From positions 1 to 64,000 of the forward strand of contig ATTF01000003.1 of assembly GCA_000419545.1 (NCBI GenBank): a stretch of 64,000 nt of DNA, read 5' to 3'. Below are positions 49,462 through 58,193 of the stretch, one piece after another. Under the pieces are notes generated by a model, which did no database searches, had not been told where the DNA came from, and saw nothing but the letters and a program-made list of their open reading frames with translations. The position numbers were made by a program, and so were the translations under genes. This DNA is from Candidatus Pelagibacter ubique HIMB058. Its GTDB lineage: Bacteria; Pseudomonadota; Alphaproteobacteria; Pelagibacterales; Pelagibacteraceae. How positions within the stretch are numbered: the first letter of the stretch is position 1; each line of letters begins with the position of its first letter.

Positions 49462-52400
49462 TGGATTTATTTAATTACCAAAATCAAAATATTAAAAATC
49501 ATTTTCAAAGATCCACAAGAATTGACAATGATCTAACTAAAGATTTTTTAGATCATTTTATTTTTCATTCCACAGGAAAAAAAGTTCTTAATCAAATTAC
49601 TTCCTCAATTAATAATTCAAATCAATGCGCATTTACATTAACAGGACCTTACGGTACAGGAAAAAGCTCACTCGCCCTTTTTTTACAAGCATTACTAAGC
49701 AGTGATAGCAAAATAAAAAAACAAGCAACTCAAATAGCTAACTTCTCTAAGACATCTGGATTTACAAAATTATTTCTTAAAAAAAAATGGTTTATCATAA
49801 AAATTATTGGATCAAAAAATGATCCATTAGAAAGTTTAGCTGAAACTATCGATCAAACTGTAAAAGAGAAATGGATTTCTAAAGGAATACTATCTGCACT
49901 TAAAACAAGAACTAAACCAAAAATTAATAATATAATCGAAAAATTAAAAACACTTACAGAAGAATTAGAGAAAAAAAATTATGCGCTATTAATTTTAGCT
50001 GATGAGATGGGAAAGTTTCTTGACTATTCTTCAAGCGTTGGTTCTGACTTAAATTTATTTCAAGAAATTGCGGAAAATTTTTCAAATCTTAAATTAAATA
50101 AAAAAGGCTTACCTATCTTTGCTGGTATTCTTCATCAACCTTTTGAAGAATACGCATCGAACCTAGGAAGATCAGTTCAAGAAGATTGGCAAAAAGTTCA
50201 AGGGAGGTTTGAAGATATTCCTTTTTCTATTAATGCCGAAGAAAGCATTAACCTTATTTCATCAGCTATAAATGCTAAAAATAAAGCATTCCCAGAGGCG
50301 CGTAAAAATTGTGAGATTGTAGCTAAAGCCATTAATGGAAAAAAAAATAATATTTTATCGCAAGGTTTAATAAAAGCTTACCCTCTTCACCCTGTTGTAA
50401 CATTATTGTTAGGCCCTATTTCTAAACAACGTTTTGGGCAAAATGAAAGATCTATATTTACCTTTCTTAATTCAGGGGAAAGCTTTGGCTTTTTAAGTTT
50501 TATTAATGACGACAAAACAAAACCTAAAACAGTTTACACGCCAGACTTATTATTTGATTACTTATCAAATAATCTTGAACCAAGTATTTTAGCTTCAAAT
50601 TTAGGTCATGCTTGGTCAGAAGCATCAGAAGCTATTCGTAGGGCAGAAACTTTAGATGACGCAGAAAGCATCAAGTTAGCTAAGAGCATTACGTTAATAG
50701 ATCTTTTTGGAAAAAATATATCACTCAATGCAAGTAAAGAAGTGTTAGCGACATGCTTAAGTTCAAAAGCTAATATAACTAAAAAACTTGAAGAACTTGA
50801 AAAGAAGAAAGTTGTAATCTTTAGGAAATTCAAAAAAGCCTATGCTTTATTTTCTGGTTCAGATATTGATTTAGATGATTTAACTAAAATTAATAAACAA
50901 AAAATTGTTGATGATCATGAGATTATTTTATCTCAACTCCCAGCTCTTACCCCAGCAATTGCAAAAAAACATTTTCACGAAACAGGAACTCAAAGATTAT
51001 TTCAAAAATTTTGTATTGTACTTTCTTCTGTTAAAAAAGCAGTAGAAGACATAATTAGATTAGATATTTCAAAAATTAGCGCGGGTTCATTTGTATATGT
51101 AATAAAAAATAATGCTGATAGCAAAAAAGAATTTGAAGATAAATTTGTAGAACTATCTAAAATAAAGTTTCCTAAACCAACAATATTAGGTTTTAGCAAA
51201 GGAGAAAGCGAATTCGTTGGTTATGCTCTTGAAATAGCATCTCTTAAAAGAGTTAGAACAACTGTAAGTGCAATAGAAGGAGATGCAGTTGCTAAGAAAG
51301 AATTAACAGGAAGATTAAATGCTTATCAAAATCTTCTAATTACTGCTTTACAAAATAATTTTGAGCAGGCTGATTGGTATTTTAATAATCTAAAATTAAA
51401 AAAAGATAATCTTTCAACTATTGCCTCAGCTGTAAGCTCACAAGTATTTCACCAAACACCTATTTTACATAATGAGCTAATCAACAGAGAAAAACTATCT
51501 ACTAGTGCAGTTTCAGGATCGTTGAACCTTATTATGAGAATTTTTAATTCTAGCGACAAGGAAGATTTAGGTATGGAGTCTCATCCGGCTGAATACGGAA
51601 TGTATTTATCTTTAATTAAAAAAAATAATTTACACATAAAAACAAAAGACGGATATCAATTAGCTAAACCTTCTAAAGATAATATTGGTCTTTATCAGTT
51701 GTATAATCTGTTCAATGATTATTTAAAAAATAAAAAAGAACCTGTAAGTGTTCAGGAAATTTTTAATATTTTTTCTGCTCAACCTTATGGTGTTAAGACA
51801 GGAATTTTGCCTTTACTTGTAAGTTTATTTTATAAAATTAACGAAGGCTCGTTGGCTCTTTACAATATTGATGAAACTGGAAGAGAGTCCTTAATTACAG
51901 AGCACACTCAACAAATAGCGGAAAAGTTTTACCAATTGCCTGAAGATATTAAGATCATGCATGTAAAAATTGAGGGTGAAAAGCAAGAGATACTTAATAG
52001 CTTTAAAGATTATGTTGAACAAAACTATCTTAAGAAAAAGATTGAAAACCCAACGCCTTTAAATGTTTTGAAACCTTTAGTTCTTCGTGCTTATAATCTT
52101 CCAACCTTTGCCAAGAAAACTAGAGCTTTTAAAAACAAAAAAGTAATGATGTTAAGAGATGAATTAATTAGCTCTCAAAATCCTTATGAACTTCTTTATA
52201 AAAAAATACCTGTAATTTGTGATGAGAAAAATCCAAAAGAATTAGTGACGGTATTTAAATCAATATTTAATGAACTAGATCAAGTTTATCAAAATATGAT
52301 CGAGAACATGAAAAGTACTATTTTAGATGTATTCAAAACGGACAGAAATATTTCAGATATTGATTTTGAGACAGTTAAAAATTGGGCTGAAAAAGTAGGC

Positions 52401-52838
52401 GAAAATGATCCTTTCTCTGCTAGGTATAAGGAATTTGAAAGTGAGCAAGAATGGATCGAACAGATAATATCTTATGCAGCAGCAAAACCTGCTAATGAAT
52501 GGACAGATAAAGATTATGATCAAGCAGTACTAAAAGTAGAGGACATGGTTAGACACTTTATAATGTCTTACCGATTATATAATCTTAGACAACAACACAG
52601 TGATACAAAGATTATCGATATAGCTATCTTTGAAGGAAAAAAACCTACGAGGTCATCAAAATTTTATAAATTTGACCCAAAAAATAATTCATCAGTAGAA
52701 AAAATTACTTCAGAAGTTTTATCTTTGTTAAATAGAGAAGAAATATCTGAGTCCGAAAAAGGTGAAGTTGTTTTGAATGTTCTTAAGAAAATTATGAAGT
52801 TTGAAAACACTAAAAAAGAAAAGAAAGATACTGCATGA
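49461..52838 (+). CDS. Large P-loop ATPase (1125 aa); candidate SspC-like component
   Basis: Walker A LTGPYGTGKSSLALFL, Walker B ALLILADEMGKFL; 1-nt overlap with the DUF4007 gene, 4-nt overlap with the PP-loop gene. Confidence 0.85.
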   Translation: MDLFNYQNQNIKNHFQRSTRIDNDLTKDFLDHFIFHSTGKKVLNQITSSINNSNQCAFTLTGPYGTGKSSLALFLQALLSSDSKIKKQATQIANFSKTSGFTKLFLKKKWFIIKIIGSKNDPLESLAETIDQTVKEKWISKGILSALKTRTKPKINNIIEKLKTLTEELEKKNYALLILADEMGKFLDYSSSVGSDLNLFQEIAENFSNLKLNKKGLPIFAGILHQPFEEYASNLGRSVQEDWQKVQGRFEDIPFSINAEESINLISSAINAKNKAFPEARKNCEIVAKAINGKKNNILSQGLIKAYPLHPVVTLLLGPISKQRFGQNERSIFTFLNSGESFGFLSFINDDKTKPKTVYTPDLLFDYLSNNLEPSILASNLGHAWSEASEAIRRAETLDDAESIKLAKSITLIDLFGKNISLNASKEVLATCLSSKANITKKLEELEKKKVVIFRKFKKAYALFSGSDIDLDDLTKINKQKIVDDHEIILSQLPALTPAIAKKHFHETGTQRLFQKFCIVLSSVKKAVEDIIRLDISKISAGSFVYVIKNNADSKKEFEDKFVELSKIKFPKPTILGFSKGESEFVGYALEIASLKRVRTTVSAIEGDAVAKKELTGRLNAYQNLLITALQNNFEQADWYFNNLKLKKDNLSTIASAVSSQVFHQTPILHNELINREKLSTSAVSGSLNLIMRIFNSSDKEDLGMESHPAEYGMYLSLIKKNNLHIKTKDGYQLAKPSKDNIGLYQLYNLFNDYLKNKKEPVSVQEIFNIFSAQPYGVKTGILPLLVSLFYKINEGSLALYNIDETGRESLITEHTQQIAEKFYQLPEDIKIMHVKIEGEKQEILNSFKDYVEQNYLKKKIENPTPLNVLKPLVLRAYNLPTFAKKTRAFKNKKVMMLRDELISSQNPYELLYKKIPVICDEKNPKELVTVFKSIFNELDQVYQNMIENMKSTILDVFKTDRNISDIDFETVKNWAEKVGENDPFSARYKEFESEQEWIEQIISYAAAKPANEWTDKDYDQAVLKVEDMVRHFIMSYRLYNLRQQHSDTKIIDIAIFEGKKPTRSSKFYKFDPKNNSSVEKITSEVLSLLNREEISESEKGEVVLNVLKKIMKFENTKKEKKDTA

Positions 52839-53686
52839 CAAAGACAAGACATGTTTTAGGATTAAGTGGTGGTAAAGATAGCGCAGCCTTAGCTATTCAT
52901 ATCGATAAAAATTATCCAGATATTCCAGTAGAATATTTTTTTACTGATACAGGTTATGAGCTTCAAGAAACTTATGACTTTTTAAATAAATTAAAGACAA
53001 GACTAAAAAAACCAATTCACTATATTAAACCTAAAAATAATTTTGATTATTATATGAAAAAATATAATAATTTTCTTCCTTCAGCCACTGCAAGATGGTG
53101 CACGATTGAGATGAAGTTGAAACCTTTTGAAAATTGGATCAAAGATAGCTTAAAAGAGGGAACAGAAATTATTACTTATGTAGGAATACGCTTCGACGAA
53201 AGAGGAAGAGTTGGTTACAAGCCAACCAATCCATTAATAAAAGCGAAGTTCCCATTTATAGATGACATGATCGATAGAGAAGGAGTAATTTCTATATTAG
53301 AAGACTCAGGATTAGGTTTGCCTGATTATTATAAATGGAGATCAAGATCAGGTTGTTCGTTTTGCTTCTTTCAAAGAAAAATTGAATGGGTAGGTCTAAA
53401 AGAAAATCATCCAGAGAAATTTGCTTACGCTAAAAAATTAGAGAAGAATGCCAAAGATCACGAGAGCCCATTTACATGGAATCAACGAGAGTCCCTTGAA
53501 GAATTAGAGCAACCGGAAAGAGTAGCTAAAATTAAATCTAATTATGAAAAACAATTAGAAAATTTAAGACAAAAAAAAGCAGATAAAATAAAAAACAATC
53601 CTTTTTTGAAAGACGAAGAAATTATTGTTGATGATAATATCGCCAATGATGATGTCTCAAGTTCTTGTCTAATTTGTCACAAATAA
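52835..53686 (+). CDS. PAPS reductase-like PP-loop ATP pyrophosphatase; candidate SspD/DndC-like
   Basis: LGLSGGKDSAALAIHI PP-loop; ARWCTIEMK; SGCSFCFFQRK; C-terminal CLIC (possible Fe-S ligands). Confidence 0.9.
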   Translation: MTKTRHVLGLSGGKDSAALAIHIDKNYPDIPVEYFFTDTGYELQETYDFLNKLKTRLKKPIHYIKPKNNFDYYMKKYNNFLPSATARWCTIEMKLKPFENWIKDSLKEGTEIITYVGIRFDERGRVGYKPTNPLIKAKFPFIDDMIDREGVISILEDSGLGLPDYYKWRSRSGCSFCFFQRKIEWVGLKENHPEKFAYAKKLEKNAKDHESPFTWNQRESLEELEQPERVAKIKSNYEKQLENLRQKKADKIKNNPFLKDEEIIVDDNIANDDVSSSCLICHK

Positions 53687-53689
53687 TTT

Positions 53690-54658
53690 ATGTCCAAATA
53701 CCCTTTTAGTTTAGAGAGAAGTAATCTTCTTGGAACAGAAGCCTTTAGGAATTTATTAGGTGAAAGTTTAAGAGATGCTAAAGAACAAGTCATAATTTTT
53801 ACCGCTTATATTAAAATGATAGGAGTTGAGTGGTTAGAAAAACAATTAACAAACAAAAATGTTAAGTGCGTGGTAGTTTCTAGGTGGGAAAAAAGTGATC
53901 TTGCCCAAGGCTCTTCAGATTTAGAATGTTATGAAGTTTGTAAAAAAAATAATTGGCAATTTAAAATTTTAAATGATTTGCATGCAAAACTAATGTTAGT
54001 GGATAACAAAAGTTTATTTATAGGAAGCCCAAACTTAACTGGAAAAGGTATGAGTTTAGTTCCTGTTTCAAATAAAGAAATGGGTATTAAAGTTACAGCT
54101 ACAGACACAGATACAAAGATTATTAGCAGCTTATTAGAAGAAGCAATTTTAATTAACGAAGATATTTATTCTAACTTAAAGGAGTGGAAGAAAAATTTGC
54201 CTGAGATCAAAAAGACTGTTTACCCAGACTTTCCTGAAACATTAAAAACCAAACTAAGAGAAAATTTAGATAAGATTTGGGTTCACAACTTCCCTTGGTC
54301 TAAAGCAGAAGATTTATTAAATTTAAGAGAAAACAATGAAAATGTAAAACATGACTTAATTTTACTTGGTTTAAAAACACAAGAAAGAAACAAGGACATC
54401 ATCAAATCAAATTTCAAAATTTCTAAAGTCTACAAGTGGTTCTTAAATCAATTAAAAAAACAAAAAAAAGAAGAAATATTTTTTGGAGAACTATCATCGA
54501 TAATTCATGATTCTTTGCTAGATGATCCAACGCCCTACAGACAAGATGTCAAAAAATTACAAGTTAATTTTTTGTCTTATTTGAAATTATTTTTGCAAGA
54601 TGAAATTAAAGTTGATACTCCTTATAAAAAATCAGAGCGAATAATTTTAATAAAATGA
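53690..54658 (+). CDS. Phospholipase D-family (single HKD) nuclease-like protein
   Basis: HKD motif HAKLMLVDNKSLFIGSPNLTGKG. Confidence 0.85.
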   Translation: MSKYPFSLERSNLLGTEAFRNLLGESLRDAKEQVIIFTAYIKMIGVEWLEKQLTNKNVKCVVVSRWEKSDLAQGSSDLECYEVCKKNNWQFKILNDLHAKLMLVDNKSLFIGSPNLTGKGMSLVPVSNKEMGIKVTATDTDTKIISSLLEEAILINEDIYSNLKEWKKNLPEIKKTVYPDFPETLKTKLRENLDKIWVHNFPWSKAEDLLNLRENNENVKHDLILLGLKTQERNKDIIKSNFKISKVYKWFLNQLKKQKKEEIFFGELSSIIHDSLLDDPTPYRQDVKKLQVNFLSYLKLFLQDEIKVDTPYKKSERIILIK

Positions 54659-56418
54659 ATTTAGATAAGTTAAAACTTGAAAATATTTTACTGCAATTAG
54701 GAGACGAGATTTTAATAAAAGTTATTGGAAAACAAAGAATAAAAACTTTGTCAAAACTCACTAATAAATCGATAAACTCTATAATGATGGTAGAGTTATT
54801 AAAAAAGAGGTTGGGTAATCAAATTTTTTCAGACTCAATACTTAGAGGAAATATAATTTTTTCACTTAAAGAGGAATATAAATCATACTTATTTTACGGA
54901 GATGAAAGTAAAACAATTGATCAAGAAGATTTAAAAAAAATGATTAATGCATCTTGGGATAGAAGGTTTAATTATTTTAAGCGTCTAATAGAAATTTTTG
55001 ATTTAGATGAAAGTTATTTACCAGAAATACCCTATCATAGAGAACAGGATATTATTGTAGAGTCAAAAAATCAGAACAGTTCTAATAATTTAAACTTTTT
55101 TCAAAAAATTTTAAGAAAAATAAAATTGATATTTCAAAAAATTTTTAGGTTTTTTTTTAATAAAAAAGAATTATCAAACAATTCTAATTTATTTGATTTT
55201 CAAAACAGGGTTAAGAACAAGATTTTAAAAGCTATATCAAACAATATTAAAAGAATGATTATTCATATGCCCACGGGTTCGGGAAAAACAAGAACTACGA
55301 TTTCTTCAATAATTGATTTAATGAATAATAAAAATAACTATACCGCAGTTTGGTTAGCACACACTGATGAATTATGTGAACAGGCGATCGAAACATTCAC
55401 AAATTTATGGAGCCTAGAAGGAAAAGGAATATTAAAAATTTCTAGATTAGATAAGAATTTAAAATTAGAATTAAACAATAATAAAAACTTAATTGTATCA
55501 ACTTATCAAAAATTATCATCTATGAGGACTGGATCAGAGGAAAAAATAAGAGTTTTAGAATCACTTAGAAGAAATTTATCGATAATAATTGCAGATGAGG
55601 CACACATGTTACCCGCAGAGACTTTTAATGACTCAATAAACTTTTTAGACAGTGTAAGTGGAACTTTTATAATTGGTTTATCAGCAACACCCGGTAGAGG
55701 AGTTATAGAAAAACAAAATCAGCAACTAGCAAATTTCTTCAATAAATTTAAAATAACTATAACAAATGAAGAAGACAAAGAACTTGAAGATCCTATTAGA
55801 TATTTACAAGAAAGAAAAATTTTAGCAAATATAAAGGCATTTAATATTGCTACAAATTTTAATTTTGAACTAAGTGATGATCAAAAATTAAATATATTAA
55901 ATAATTTTCAAATTAATGATTTAATAATTAAACAAATGGAAAAAGATGAAGAGAGAAACCTTTGTATAATTTCTCATCTCATCGATCTTGTGAACAAAGG
56001 AAAATCAACTATCGTTTTTGCTTGTTCTTTAGAACATTCAAAATTATTGAATGAAGTATGTATCTTATTAGATATCAAATGTGCTTCAATCGATGATAAA
56101 ACTTCATTTAATAGTAGAAAAAAATTTATAGAAGATTTTAAAAACAAAAAAATAGATATCATTTTTAATTACGGAGTTCTCTCAACGGGATTTGATGCAC
56201 CAAATACAAATGCTATTATGATTGCTAGACCAACTGCTTCACCGATTATGTACTCTCAAATGCTTGGAAGAGGTTTAAGAGGGAGTGAAGTAAATGGGAA
56301 TGATGAATGCTGGTTAATAGACCTAAAAGATAATTTAAAAGGTTTACCAGATGAGAGAAATTGTTTTACACTTTATAATCAATATTATAACAAAATAGAA
56401 AATTATAATTTAAATTAA
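54655..56418 (+). CDS. Superfamily II DEAD/DEAH-type helicase
   Basis: HMPTGSGKTRTTISS, IIADEAHMLPA, LSATPGRG, STGFDAPNTNAIMIARPTASPIMYSQMLGRGLRG. Confidence 0.93.
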   Translation: MNLDKLKLENILLQLGDEILIKVIGKQRIKTLSKLTNKSINSIMMVELLKKRLGNQIFSDSILRGNIIFSLKEEYKSYLFYGDESKTIDQEDLKKMINASWDRRFNYFKRLIEIFDLDESYLPEIPYHREQDIIVESKNQNSSNNLNFFQKILRKIKLIFQKIFRFFFNKKELSNNSNLFDFQNRVKNKILKAISNNIKRMIIHMPTGSGKTRTTISSIIDLMNNKNNYTAVWLAHTDELCEQAIETFTNLWSLEGKGILKISRLDKNLKLELNNNKNLIVSTYQKLSSMRTGSEEKIRVLESLRRNLSIIIADEAHMLPAETFNDSINFLDSVSGTFIIGLSATPGRGVIEKQNQQLANFFNKFKITITNEEDKELEDPIRYLQERKILANIKAFNIATNFNFELSDDQKLNILNNFQINDLIIKQMEKDEERNLCIISHLIDLVNKGKSTIVFACSLEHSKLLNEVCILLDIKCASIDDKTSFNSRKKFIEDFKNKKIDIIFNYGVLSTGFDAPNTNAIMIARPTASPIMYSQMLGRGLRGSEVNGNDECWLIDLKDNLKGLPDERNCFTLYNQYYNKIENYNLN

Positions 56419-58193
56419 TGTTTAAAAAATCTACTTCAAATAACAGACCACCAATCGTTCCAGTTAAAACTGCTATTAATGCATTTATTGCCTCCGGTTA
56501 CAAAAGCACCTCAGCAGCTGTCTCAGAAATTATAGATAACTCTATTGAGGCAGAAGCTAAAAACATAGAATTAATTGTTTTTGATGAACTAAATAATAAG
56601 GGAATAAAAAAAATAAAAAAAATTGTAATGGTTGATGACGGTATTGGAATGGATGAAAACACTTTAGCTAAAAGTTTACAATTTGGAAATGGGTCGAGAT
56701 TAGAGTCAAGAAAAAGCTTAGGTAGATTTGGAATTGGTCTCCCAAATTCCTCTGTTAGTCAATGCAATAGAGTAGATGTTTACTCATGGAGAAATAATAA
56801 GACATTACATACTTACTTAAGTGTTGATGAGATTAATAAAAATGACAATCAAAATATTAATGAAATAAAAGAAAACGAGCTTCCAAATGAGATTAAAAAA
56901 GAGATTAATAGTCTAGGAAAAAACGGGACAGTAGTAATATGGTCAGATTGTGCAAGATTAGATGTAGCGAAGGCAGAAACTCTCTATAATAGGATCACAA
57001 AAGATATCAGCAGAACTTATAGATACTTTTTAGATAAAAAAAATAAGAAATTTAAAACAATCAACATCACTTACAAAATTGCGAATAGCGAATACTTAAA
57101 AAGTTTTAAACCCAATGATCCTATGTACCTTATGGAAAATTCCACAACTCCTGATTATGAAAAGCAGGCTATTATGGCTTTACGGACAAAAGACGATGAT
57201 AACAATGAGGGAAATATTGAAGTAAAAATACAAGATCCATTAACTGGGAAAGACGTAAAAGCAAATGTCACTTTTAGATATTCTTCTATTAAGCCAGAAA
57301 TTTATAATAAAGAGAGAAACGCAACTAGTAAATTCATGACTCATTTAAAAAGAAATCAAGGTATATCTTTTGTACGTGCTGGAAGAGAGATAGATTTTGG
57401 AACATTTGAATTTTTCGATCCCTCTCAAACTACAGAGAGATGGTGGGGGTGTGAAATAATGTTTGATCCTATACTAGATGAAGTTTTTGGTGTTTCAAAT
57501 AATAAACAAGGTGTAAAGAATATGAATTATTTAGACGTTACACAAAAAAAAGATTTAGATATATCTGATGAAGAGATTAACGAAAGTCCTAAGTTATTAT
57601 TAAGACAAGAAATATCAAAACGTTTTAAAAAATTTAAAGATAGTTATCAAAAAAAACGTAATCAGATATTAAAAGATACTCCTGATAAAGGAAATAGAGC
57701 TAAGACGACTTTTGATGAGGTGGTTAAAGGAAGAAAAGTTGTTACAAATTCTAAAATTCTTGGCGCTGGAAAAAGTGAAACACAAAAGACAAATGAATGG
57801 AAAGAATTAATAAAAAAAAGAGCTGAAGCTGCTGGTCAAAGTTTAACACCTAAGCAAATAGATGACTTAATCAAGGATAACAAGTCACTAGAAGTTTCAA
57901 TCGAAAAAGGAAGCTGGGAAGCAAACCAGTTTTTTACTATTGAAGTAACAGGTGCTACAGCAGTAATAAAAGTTAATACATCTCATCCATTTTATGAAAT
58001 GATGTATAAACCTTTAGAAGAAAGTGATGATAAGAAAATTACAGAAGTACTCGATTTGCTCTTAATGTCATGGGCAAGGCTCGAAGACGAACTTGTAGTC
58101 AAAGACATTGAACAAAAAGATTTCAGTAAAATCAGAGATAGATGGGGACAACATCTACTAGATACGTTAGATAAACTAAATAAACTAAATTAA
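56418..58193 (+). CDS. GHKL ATPase, MORC/MutL-like
   Basis: N box AVSEIIDNSIEA, G1 MVDDGIGMDE, G2 GRFGIGLPNSSVSQ. Confidence 0.88.
   Translation: MFKKSTSNNRPPIVPVKTAINAFIASGYKSTSAAVSEIIDNSIEAEAKNIELIVFDELNNKGIKKIKKIVMVDDGIGMDENTLAKSLQFGNGSRLESRKSLGRFGIGLPNSSVSQCNRVDVYSWRNNKTLHTYLSVDEINKNDNQNINEIKENELPNEIKKEINSLGKNGTVVIWSDCARLDVAKAETLYNRITKDISRTYRYFLDKKNKKFKTINITYKIANSEYLKSFKPNDPMYLMENSTTPDYEKQAIMALRTKDDDNNEGNIEVKIQDPLTGKDVKANVTFRYSSIKPEIYNKERNATSKFMTHLKRNQGISFVRAGREIDFGTFEFFDPSQTTERWWGCEIMFDPILDEVFGVSNNKQGVKNMNYLDVTQKKDLDISDEEINESPKLLLRQEISKRFKKFKDSYQKKRNQILKDTPDKGNRAKTTFDEVVKGRKVVTNSKILGAGKSETQKTNEWKELIKKRAEAAGQSLTPKQIDDLIKDNKSLEVSIEKGSWEANQFFTIEVTGATAVIKVNTSHPFYEMMYKPLEESDDKKITEVLDLLLMSWARLEDELVVKDIEQKDFSKIRDRWGQHLLDTLDKLNKLN

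Noticed and set aside
48520-53686. BREX type 4-like interpretation (DUF4007/PAPS reductase plus large ATPase)
   Set aside because: No PglZ-type phosphatase or BrxL-like Lon protease in the window; a divergent cysteine desulfurase fits Ssp better. Kept only as an alternative to test by profile search.
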